Positions 6,843 through 11,902 of a DNA stretch of 11,902 nt are shown here, in pieces. The stretch's first letter is position 1, and every line of letters begins with the position of its first letter. The translations under genes were made by a program, and so were the position numbers. The stretch spans positions 1 through 11,902 of the forward strand of contig CANQVY010000030.1 in assembly GCA_947627405.1 (NCBI GenBank), read 5' to 3'. The notes beneath the pieces are model-generated. The model did no database searches. It was not told the DNA's origin and saw nothing but the letters and a program-made list of their open reading frames with translations. Origin of the DNA: an uncultured Bacilli bacterium (GTDB lineage: Bacteria > Bacillota_I > Bacilli_A > RF39 > UBA660).

Positions 6843-7816
6843 ATATGAAACTCCTGATACAATTTAATAATTACATTATCAATATTTTCATTTTCTACAT
6901 CAATATCATCAATATTGTATTTTGATAAATAATTTATGAATTTAGATAACGTGATTTTAGAAGTATCTATTCTATAAATATATAGATCTTTTCTTTTGCT
7001 TTCTAAAGAAATTCCTTTTTGATTTATATTTAATAGTTCTTTTGTTCTAATAGTAACTTTTTTATATGTATCAAATTGCTTTTTAATTTTACTTAAGGTA
7101 CCATCATATAATTTTTCCCCTTTACCTATTAATAGAATTCGATTTGCTAAAGATTCAAGATCTTGCATATCATGTGTAGTAAGTATTACTGTAACATTCA
7201 TTTCTTTATTAATTTTTTTAATAAAAGTTCTTACAATGTCTTTACTAATTGAATCCAATCCAATGGTTGGTTCATCTAAAAACAATATCTTTGGACGATG
7301 AAGAAGGGAGGCTGCAATTTCACATTTCATTCTTTGTCCTAGACTAAGTTGTCTTACAGGCATTTTTATAATTTCCTCAATATTTAATAGACGTATTAAA
7401 TTATCTTTCGTTTTTTGATATTCTTGCTCATTGATTTTATAGATATCTCGTATTAAATCAAAACTATCAATTACTGGGATATCCCACCACAATTGACTTC
7501 TTTGACCAAAGACGACACCAATATCTTTAACAAATTTTTTTCGATCCTTATATGGATCCAAACCGTTAATTTTAATTATTCCACTATCTGGTTTTAAGAT
7601 ACCACATAGCATTTTAATCGTTGTTGATTTTCCAGCACCATTTGGACCAATATATCCAACAATTTCCCCTTTTTTAATATCAAAAGATATATTTTTAACG
7701 GCTTCTACATATTTATAGTTTCTTTTGATAAAGGATTTTAGGCTATTTTTTAATCCACTATCTCTAATAGCAACTTTAAATGTTTTGTTTAAATTTTCAA
7801 CATGTATTAAATTCAT
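6839..7816 (-). CDS. ABC transporter ATP-binding protein (COG4586/NatA-like)
   Basis: This 325-residue ATPase powers the exporter formed with the two downstream permeases. The nucleotide-binding domain shows Walker A GPNGAGKST (57-65), the Q-loop in VVFGQRSQLWWD (101-112), signature LSLGQ (157-161), Walker B ILFLDEP (177-183) and the switch His215 in TTHDM. The GQRSQLWWD form and an N-terminal extension (about 16-36) before the domain core are typical of the COG4586 group. A C-terminal domain of about 80 residues (245-325) follows. I chose the ATG at 7816, with AAGGAGG 5 nt upstream; a longer reading from a GTG at 7849 has no site of its own. It ends in TGA, which shows that TGA is a stop in this organism. 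Drug, peptide or lipid export are all possible; the substrate is unknown. Confidence 0.92.
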   Translation of the reverse strand: MNLIHVENLNKTFKVAIRDSGLKNSLKSFIKRNYKYVEAVKNISFDIKKGEIVGYIGPNGAGKSTTIKMLCGILKPDSGIIKINGLDPYKDRKKFVKDIGVVFGQRSQLWWDIPVIDSFDLIRDIYKINEQEYQKTKDNLIRLLNIEEIIKMPVRQLSLGQRMKCEIAASLLHRPKILFLDEPTIGLDSISKDIVRTFIKKINKEMNVTVILTTHDMQDLESLANRILLIGKGEKLYDGTLSKIKKQFDTYKKVTIRTKELLNINQKGISLESKRKDLYIYRIDTSKITLSKFINYLSKYNIDDIDVENENIDNVIIKLYQEFHI

Positions 7817-7893
7817 ATATTCCTCCTTCCACGCATGCAAAAAAGACACATTTTTTTAATGTGACTGCAGTTGTTAAACAGAACGATGTTCAT
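7813..7893 (-). CDS. Possible 26-residue leader ORF overlapping the ATPase start
   Basis: From ATG 7893 a short frame reads MNIVLFNNCSHIKKMCLF and eight more residues, then stops in a TGA that overlaps the ATPase ATG (ATGA junction). No clear ribosome binding site precedes it. A 26-codon open frame can arise by chance. It deserves mention because the leader here is unusually long for this window, the overlap is of the coupling type, and the frame runs through a terminator-like hairpin. It could be a regulatory leader peptide or nothing. Confidence 0.25.
   Translation of the reverse strand: MNIVLFNNCSHIKKMCLFCMRGRRNI
7839..7866 (-). promoter_or_regulatory. Attenuator-like hairpin in the exporter leader
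   Basis: On the minus strand CACATT and AATGTG (7863-7858 and 7852-7847) form a 6-bp stem with a 5-nt loop. Beyond a T-T mismatch two more pairs extend it, and six T's follow at 7844-7839. This resembles a weak intrinsic terminator 20-50 nt before the ATPase start, inside the transcribed leader. Confidence 0.35.
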
Positions 7894-7927
7894 TAAAAAA
7901 TAAATTTTCTTTGCAAAACGTAAATTA

Positions 7928-7956
7928 AATATAACGAAATATAGGATATTTGTCAA
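7928..7956 (-). promoter_or_regulatory. Promoter of the ABC exporter operon
   Basis: On the minus strand a perfect TTGACA (7956-7951) and TATATT (7933-7928, one mismatch) are 17 bp apart. Transcription would start near 7921, giving a leader of about 105 nt, much longer than the other genes here. Confidence 0.75.
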
Positions 7957-7973
7957 TAGAAATATTTACAAAT
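7948..7973. repeat. Inverted repeat between the divergent exporter and pflA promoters
   Basis: ATTTGTCAA (7948-7956) and TTTACAAAT (7965-7973) are inverted copies matching at 8 of 9 positions, with an 8-bp spacer. Each arm contains the -35 box of one divergent promoter, which explains part of the symmetry (TGTCAA/TTTACA), but the match extends beyond the boxes. A dimeric regulator bound here could control both operons; this is inference. Confidence 0.45.
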
Positions 7974-7993
7974 GAATAAAAAAATTATAAAAT
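7965..7993 (+). promoter_or_regulatory. Promoter of pflA
   Basis: TTTACA (7965-7970) and TAAAAT (7988-7993) are separated by 17 bp, each with one mismatch to consensus. The -35 is only 8 bp from the -35 of the opposite-strand exporter promoter. The start codon is 21 nt beyond the -10. Confidence 0.6.
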
Positions 7994-8014
7994 GATAAAA
8001 GTAAGAGGTGACTT

Positions 8015-8725
8015 ATGAAGGGAAATATTAATTCAATTGAGACAATGGGGCTTGTAGATGGACCGGGTATTCGAATGGTTATTTTTTTACAAGGATGTCC
8101 CTTAAGATGTTTATTTTGTCATAATCCTGAAACTTGGTCTCAAGAGAAAAATATTCTCATGACACCAGAAGAGGTTTTAAAAAAAGCAATGCGCTATAAA
8201 AATTATTTTGGTGAAAACGGGGGAATTACTTTTTCAGGAGGGGAGCCTCTTTTCCAACCAGACTTTTTACTAGAAACATTAAAATTATGTAAAAAAGAAA
8301 ATATAGATACCGCACTTGATACAGCCGGGGTGAATAATCATATAGGAAATAAAGAAGAAATATTAAAATATGTTGATTTAGTTTTATGGGACATTAAAGC
8401 AATCGATAAAGAAGCTTATAAGAAAATGACTTCGAAAGATATTGAAGAATCATTAGAATTTCTTAGACTATGTCAGAAATTAAATAAGAAGATGTGGTTA
8501 AGGCAAGTTATTGTTCCAGGAATAAATGACACAGAAGAATATATTTTAAAATTGAAAGAATTTATAAAACCTCTTAAAAATATTGAAAAAGTAGAATTAC
8601 TACCATATCATACAATGGGAATCGAAAAATATAAAAAATTAGGGCTAAAATATCGTTTGGCTCAAGTAGAAGCCATGGATATTCAAAAATGTAAAGAATT
8701 AGAAAAATTATTATTGGATAAATAA
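8015..8725 (+). CDS. pflA: Pyruvate formate-lyase activating enzyme (radical SAM)
   Basis: This cytoplasmic [4Fe-4S] radical-SAM enzyme abstracts a hydrogen from the PflB glycine to make the catalytic radical. The 236-residue length is normal (about 245). The family start IETMGLVDGPGIRMVIFLQGC is visible in parts, with the cluster ligands Cys28, Cys32 and Cys35 in the CX3CX2C arrangement (CPLRCLFC), then the SAM-binding SGGEP (74-78). Conserved downstream parts include LDTAG, DLVLWDIKA and WLRQVIVPGINDT. There is no extra ferredoxin-like insert of the kind seen in activases of other glycyl-radical enzymes, which supports PflA. AGAGGTG lies 4 nt before ATG 8015. It has its own promoter because the exporter operon separates it from pflB. 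Confidence 0.95.
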   Translation: MKGNINSIETMGLVDGPGIRMVIFLQGCPLRCLFCHNPETWSQEKNILMTPEEVLKKAMRYKNYFGENGGITFSGGEPLFQPDFLLETLKLCKKENIDTALDTAGVNNHIGNKEEILKYVDLVLWDIKAIDKEAYKKMTSKDIEESLEFLRLCQKLNKKMWLRQVIVPGINDTEEYILKLKEFIKPLKNIEKVELLPYHTMGIEKYKKLGLKYRLAQVEAMDIQKCKELEKLLLDK

Positions 8726-8730
8726 AAGCC

Positions 8731-8765
8731 GCATGTCAAAACTATTTTTAACTGCATACCAAAAC
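8731..8765 (+). repeat. Short direct repeat after pflA
   Basis: GCATGTCAAAAC (8731-8742) and GCATACCAAAAC (8754-8765) match at 10 of 12 positions with a 23-bp period. The second copy also supplies the left arm of the putative pflA terminator. No function is evident. Confidence 0.4.
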
Positions 8766-8792
8766 GCAAACTTGATCACTAGTATGCTTTTT
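8754..8792 (+). terminator. Possible terminator of pflA
   Basis: GCATAC (8754-8759) pairs with GTATGC (8782-8787), followed directly by five T's (8788-8792). The loop is long at 22 nt, so the hairpin is weaker than the others here. An alternative pairing is AAAAGC at 8724-8729 with GCTTTT at 8786-8791. Confidence 0.45.
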
Positions 8793-8872
8793 AAATTAAA
8801 AGAATAATATAAACCCTAAAATCAATAAATGAATAATTATGAAAAACTGGTTTTTCTCTTTACTGTATAACA

Positions 8873-9172
8873 TTGTCCTTTATACAAAATACAAAAGTGT
8901 ATTTATATTCTTTTAAAGAAAACAAAATTTTATCACAAGGATTTGATAAAATTGAAGCGAAGGAAACGATTGAAGAGAAAGAGGTTGATTATGTAAAAGA
9001 CTATGGGTGTCTAAAAGCAACTTGTTTTGTCTCTTCAAATATAGTAACAGAACAAAAAGAGAATAGTACAAATGAATTGGTCGGGAAATTAAGTCTAAAA
9101 GGCGGACTAATGGAATGTATATTTAATATGAATACGGTAACTACTTATAGTTATATGAATCTAATTCTATAG
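8873..9172 (+). CDS. Doubtful ORF, possibly a decayed gene
   Basis: The 510-bp stretch between pflA and the heat-shock promoter holds only this frame, open from a stop at 8840-8842 to TAG 9170-9172. The nominal start is a TTG without a ribosome binding site. The middle part (about residues 13-75, rich in Glu/Lys, with DYGCLKATCFVSS) has purine-rich, coding-like composition, while the ends do not look like a designed protein. Just upstream an ATG at 8839 opens another frame (MKNWFFSLLYN...) that stops after 25 codons and could be the original N terminus of a frameshifted gene. I recognise no family. It may be a pseudogene remnant or noise. Confidence 0.25.
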   Translation: MSFIQNTKVYLYSFKENKILSQGFDKIEAKETIEEKEVDYVKDYGCLKATCFVSSNIVTEQKENSTNELVGKLSLKGGLMECIFNMNTVTTYSYMNLIL

Positions 9173-9236
9173 ATAAATTAGTTATATCTGTACAGAAAAA
9201 ATTCTACAAAAGGGTATTTTTATTTGTATAAAAAAA

Positions 9237-9264
9237 TTAGCACTCATATATTGACAAGTGCTAA
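9237..9264. promoter_or_regulatory. CIRCE operator 1 (HrcA site), spacer one base long
   Basis: TTAGCACTC (9237-9245) is a perfect left half of the CIRCE consensus (TTAGCACTC-N9-GAGTGCTAA). The right half AAGTGCTAA (9256-9264) has one mismatch at its innermost base, and the spacer is 10 instead of 9 bases. The promoter -35 box lies in the spacer, so HrcA binding would block RNA polymerase. Confidence 0.88.
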
Positions 9265-9279
9265 TTATAGTATTATAAT
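9251..9279 (+). promoter_or_regulatory. Heat-shock operon promoter
   Basis: Perfect TTGACA (9251-9256) and perfect TATAAT (9274-9279) with a 17-bp spacer: a consensus vegetative promoter, the strongest-looking one in the window. It is embedded between and within two CIRCE-like operators, as expected for a strong promoter held down by HrcA. Confidence 0.9.
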
Positions 9280-9283
9280 GGAT

Positions 9284-9310
9284 TTAGCACTTGTAAAAGA
9301 GGTGTGCTAG
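9284..9310. promoter_or_regulatory. CIRCE-like operator 2, over the transcription start
   Basis: TTAGCACTT (9284-9292) and GTGTGCTAG (9302-9310) are separated by exactly the canonical 9 bases. The left half matches consensus at 8 of 9 and the right at 7 of 9 positions. The predicted start of transcription (about 9286) lies within it, and its right end overlaps the hrcA ribosome binding site, so the RNA hairpin could also affect translation. Confidence 0.75.
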
Positions 9311-9319
9311 GAGGTGAAT

Positions 9320-10306
9320 ATGTTAACCAATAGACAAAGTAAAATACTAAAACTCATTATTAATGAATATATTAAGTTAGCTAAACCTGTTGGTTCAAAA
9401 TTAATTTGTAATTCACTGAAATGTTCTAGTGCAACCGTTCGAAGTGAGATGGCAACTTTGGAAGAATTAGGTTTGCTTGAAAAAACACATACATCTTCCG
9501 GAAGAATTCCAAGCGAAAAAGGATATCGATATTATGTAGATCATTTAATGGAGCCTAAGAAAATGAGTGGCGAAGATATATTAAATTTACAAATTGTATT
9601 TAATAATTCAAAACTAGAGCTTTCAGATTCCATTTCAAAAAGTTTACAGATTATTGCAGATCTTACGAATTACACAACGATTGCTTTAGGGAAAGCATCT
9701 CATGATAACATTTTAAAACAAATTAGTATTGTCCCTTTAAATGAGAATCAATTGGTAGCAATTGTAATTACAGATAAAGGGTATGTAGAACATAAAAATA
9801 TTTCTTTAGATGGTGTTTCTTTAACAGAAATAGAAAAAACAGTAAGTATAATTAATAATATTATAATAGGCACACCAATCGATGAAGTCGCTAAAAAACT
9901 AGAATTTGAAGTAAAACCAATTATTGCAAAATATGTATCGCAGCATGAAAGAATTTATCAAGCCTTCTATGATGTTTTTAAAGATTTCTCAAATCAAAAT
10001 ATTAATATCGTTGGCAAAAACAATTTACTAAAACAGCCCGAATTTAATTCAGTAGACAAAATACGTGATATTTTTTCAAAATTTGATGATAGAAATATTA
10101 TTGATAATATTGAAGAAAAAGAAAACGATATTAATATATATATAGGAAATGAAAACAATTTTGATAAAGATACAACAATTATCAAGACAAAATATACAAC
10201 TCCATATGAGGAAGGTACAATTGCTATTGTAGGTCCAAAAAGAATGGAATATGATAAAGTTGTTGCATTGCTTGAATATATTAAAGAACAAATAGGAAGT
10301 GAGTAA
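9320..10306 (+). CDS. hrcA: Heat-inducible transcription repressor HrcA
   Basis: HrcA binds CIRCE operators and represses chaperone operons, and GroEL keeps it active in the absence of stress. The 328 residues are near the usual length of about 340. An N-terminal winged-helix DNA-binding domain (about 1-75) holds ILKLIINEYIK, SSATVRSEMATLEELGLL and the signature GRIPSEKGYRYYVD (61-74). A GAF-like middle and dimerisation part follow, then the typical C terminus INIYIGNEN...EGTIAIVGPKRMEYDKVVALLEYI. ATG 9320 was chosen because AGGAGG (9309-9314) lies 5 nt upstream; the GTG at 9314 is inside that site. It heads the operon, 2 nt ahead of grpE, and two CIRCE-like sites precede it, so it is autoregulated. 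Confidence 0.97.
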   Translation: MLTNRQSKILKLIINEYIKLAKPVGSKLICNSLKCSSATVRSEMATLEELGLLEKTHTSSGRIPSEKGYRYYVDHLMEPKKMSGEDILNLQIVFNNSKLELSDSISKSLQIIADLTNYTTIALGKASHDNILKQISIVPLNENQLVAIVITDKGYVEHKNISLDGVSLTEIEKTVSIINNIIIGTPIDEVAKKLEFEVKPIIAKYVSQHERIYQAFYDVFKDFSNQNINIVGKNNLLKQPEFNSVDKIRDIFSKFDDRNIIDNIEEKENDINIYIGNENNFDKDTTIIKTKYTTPYEEGTIAIVGPKRMEYDKVVALLEYIKEQIGSE

Positions 10307-10308
10307 AA

Positions 10309-10881
10309 ATGGAAAAAGAAGAAAAGAAGTGTTGTGAAGAAACAAAACAACCGGAAAAAGAAAAGAAAAAATGTTGTAAAGAAGAAACAAAGCATATAAA
10401 AAAAGAATTAGAAGATGCTTTAAAAAAAGTGAATGATTTAACGGTACAAGTAAATGATGCAAAAAATAAGATGATGATGGCACAGGCAGAAATGCTTAAT
10501 TTTAAAAAAAGGAAAGAAGAAGAAACTACAAATATTTTAAAATATGCCAATCAAGATTTGATTTTAGAATTAATCGGTGTACTCGATAATTTTGAAAGAG
10601 CACTAAATTTAGACGATAATAATTTAAATGATGAGTTATCAAAATTTTTAGTTGGATTTAAAATGATTTATGCATCATTAAAAGAAATTTTAATAAAATT
10701 TGGAGTAGAAGAAATTGATGCGTTAAATAAAGAATTTGATCCAAATTTACATCAAGCATTAATGGTGGATAAAGATGAAGAAAAACAAGACAATATTGTA
10801 CTTGATGTATTATTAAAAGGTTATAAATTAAAAGACAGAGTCATAAGACCTGTCTCAGTAAAAGTAAATAAATTAGATTAA
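10309..10881 (+). CDS. grpE: GrpE nucleotide exchange factor, with Cys-Cys repeats in the tail
   Basis: GrpE is the dimeric exchange factor that releases ADP from DnaK. The 190 residues comprise a charged N-terminal tail (1-30), a long coiled-coil helix (about 30-75), a four-helix-bundle part with LIGVLDNFERAL (85-96), and the C-terminal beta wing ending VLLKGYKLKDRVIRPVSVKV, all normal. The tail is unusual: KKCCEETK (6-13) recurs as KKCCKEETK (20-28), giving vicinal cysteines at 8-9 and 22-23, while the remainder of the protein has none. Tails of GrpE are usually acidic and Cys-free. Only 2 nt follow the hrcA stop; AGGAAGTGAG in the end of hrcA serves as ribosome binding site, suggesting coupling. 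Confidence 0.95.
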   Translation: MEKEEKKCCEETKQPEKEKKKCCKEETKHIKKELEDALKKVNDLTVQVNDAKNKMMMAQAEMLNFKKRKEEETTNILKYANQDLILELIGVLDNFERALNLDDNNLNDELSKFLVGFKMIYASLKEILIKFGVEEIDALNKEFDPNLHQALMVDKDEEKQDNIVLDVLLKGYKLKDRVIRPVSVKVNKLD

Positions 10882-10894
10882 GGAGAGATGAAAT

Positions 10895-11902
10895 ATGGGA
10901 AAAATTATAGGAATTGATTTAGGTACAACGAATAGTTGTTGTGCTGTATTAGAAGGAGGGGAACCAAAGGTTATTCCAAATCCAGAAGGTTCTAGAACAA
11001 CCCCTTCTGTAGTTGCTTTTAAGGGAGAAGAAAGAATTGTTGGAGATGCAGCAAAACGTCAAGCCATCACCAATAAAAATACAATTTCTTCTATTAAAAG
11101 ACTAATGGGTACAAAAGAAAAAGTGGAAGCTAATAATAAAGAATATACTCCAGAAGAAATCTCAGCTATGATTTTAAGTTATATTAAAGATTATGCTGAA
11201 TCTTATTTAGGAGAAAAAGTAGATCAAGCGGTTATTACTGTTCCTGCATACTTTAATGATGCACAACGTCAAGCAACGAAAAATGCGGGTAAGATTGCTG
11301 GATTAAAGGTAGAAAGAATTATCAATGAACCAACAGCTGCTGCTTTATCTTATGGACTAGATAAACAGGAAAATTTACAAACAATTTTGGTTTATGATTT
11401 AGGTGGTGGAACATTTGATGTTTCTATCATGGAGCTAGGTGATGGTGTATTTGAAGTTAAATCAACTGCTGGAAATAATCATTTAGGTGGAGATGACTTT
11501 GATCAAAGAATTATTGATTATTTAGTAGAACAATTTAAGAAAGAAAATGGTGTGGACTTAACAAAGGATAAAATGGCTATGCAAAGACTTAAAGAAATTG
11601 CAGAAAAAGCAAAAAAAGACCTTTCAGGTATGTCTACAACACAAATATCTGCTCCATTCATTTCACAAGGAGAAGATGGACCACTTCATTTGGATGTTAC
11701 ACTTACTCGTGCTAAATTTGAAGATTTAATTCGTGATTTAGTCGATTCTACATTAGAACCAGTTCGTAAAGCAATGAAAGATGCTAAAGTAAGCGCAAAA
11801 GAAATTGATAAGGTTATATTAGTCGGAGGATCTACTCGTATACCAATGGTATATGATCTAATTAAGAAAGAACTTGGAAAAGAGCCTTCTCGTGAAGTAA
11901 AC
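10895..11902 (+). CDS. dnaK: Chaperone DnaK (Hsp70), N-terminal 336 residues
   Basis: The frame is open from ATG 10895 (AAGGAGAG 7 nt upstream) to the window end, so the gene is cut at its 3' side. The visible part is nearly the whole ATPase domain: phosphate-1 motif GIDLGTTNS (6-14), SIKRLMG, YFNDAQRQATKNAG, the INEPTAAALSYGLDK linker, phosphate-2 motif VYDLGGGTFDVS and adenosine motif ILVGGSTRIPMV near the end. The insert that diderm DnaKs carry in this domain is absent, as in Bacillota. The first cysteine position has two cysteines in tandem (Cys15-Cys16) where Cys-Val is usual. It is co-transcribed with hrcA and grpE, 13 nt after grpE; dnaJ is expected downstream but lies outside the window. 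Confidence 0.98.
   Translation, partial: MGKIIGIDLGTTNSCCAVLEGGEPKVIPNPEGSRTTPSVVAFKGEERIVGDAAKRQAITNKNTISSIKRLMGTKEKVEANNKEYTPEEISAMILSYIKDYAESYLGEKVDQAVITVPAYFNDAQRQATKNAGKIAGLKVERIINEPTAAALSYGLDKQENLQTILVYDLGGGTFDVSIMELGDGVFEVKSTAGNNHLGGDDFDQRIIDYLVEQFKKENGVDLTKDKMAMQRLKEIAEKAKKDLSGMSTTQISAPFISQGEDGPLHLDVTLTRAKFEDLIRDLVDSTLEPVRKAMKDAKVSAKEIDKVILVGGSTRIPMVYDLIKKELGKEPSREVN

Noticed and set aside
7816..7849. GTG start 11 codons upstream for the ABC ATPase
   Set aside because: ATG 7816 has AAGGAGG at ideal spacing, and the extra residues would be encoded by that site and the leader hairpin.
7881..7891. GAAC-GAT-GTTC as a regulator site in the exporter leader
   Set aside because: Four-base arms are too short to support in a window of this size, and no other copy is apparent.
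8841..8856. GAAAAAC/GTTTTTC inverted repeat as a terminator
   Set aside because: The loop is only 2 nt, the stem is almost all A-T and no T run follows it.
9994..10550. Several Phe-rich frames on the minus strand opposite hrcA and grpE
   Set aside because: They are antisense readings of A-rich, Lys/Glu-coding DNA without start signals.
1..11902. Mycoplasma-type code (UGA = Trp)
   Set aside because: The ABC ATPase gene ends in TGA at a coupled ATGA junction, and tryptophans in PflB, PflA and others use TGG.

Overview
The window looks like chromosome of a low-GC Bacillota (Firmicutes) bacterium that can ferment anaerobically. The reasons are strong A+T bias, AGGAGG-type ribosome binding sites, hairpin-plus-T-run terminators, a hrcA-grpE-dnaK operon under CIRCE control, a DnaK ATPase domain very close to the Bacillus type, and a pyruvate formate-lyase system. 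The code is the standard bacterial one: the ABC ATPase gene ends in TGA and tryptophan is TGG throughout, so this is not a UGA=Trp mollicute. I cannot name the genus.

Layout. (1) Positions 1-2806 carry short, tightly packed accessory units: the 3' part of a slipin/stomatin-type SPFH gene; an exported thermonuclease-like protein with all catalytic residues; a two-gene unit with a membrane-anchored thioredoxin-fold protein and a small PH-like-domain protein; and a triple-LysM protein without a signal peptide. Most are bounded by their own promoter or -10 box and a hairpin terminator, and three stop codons lie inside terminator stems. (2) Positions 2807-8725 hold a pyruvate formate-lyase pair, pflB and pflA, both on the + strand but separated by a three-gene ABC-2-type exporter operon on the - strand. 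pflB and the exporter converge on a shared bidirectional terminator. The exporter and pflA diverge from back-to-back promoters whose -35 boxes sit in one inverted repeat. (3) Positions 8726-9236 are sparse: a probable pflA terminator, a short direct repeat and one doubtful, possibly decayed ORF. (4) From 9237 onward lies the heat-shock operon hrcA-grpE-dnaK; dnaK runs off the end after 336 codons. Its promoter is flanked or overlapped by two CIRCE-like operators, one with a 1-nt longer spacer than consensus.

How it works together. PflA would install the glycyl radical on PflB, which splits pyruvate into acetyl-CoA and formate. HrcA would bind the CIRCE sites and repress its own operon, whose other products are the DnaK chaperone and its nucleotide exchange factor GrpE. 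The exporter substrate is not readable from sequence. I see no rRNA, tRNA, CRISPR array, insertion sequence or phage gene. Most of the window is ordinary core genome. The points worth a second look are regulatory or small-scale: the tandem CIRCE sites, a possible attenuator with an overlapping leader ORF ahead of the exporter, the split pfl locus, a GrpE with duplicated Cys-Cys motifs in its tail, and consistently very short predicted 5' leaders.
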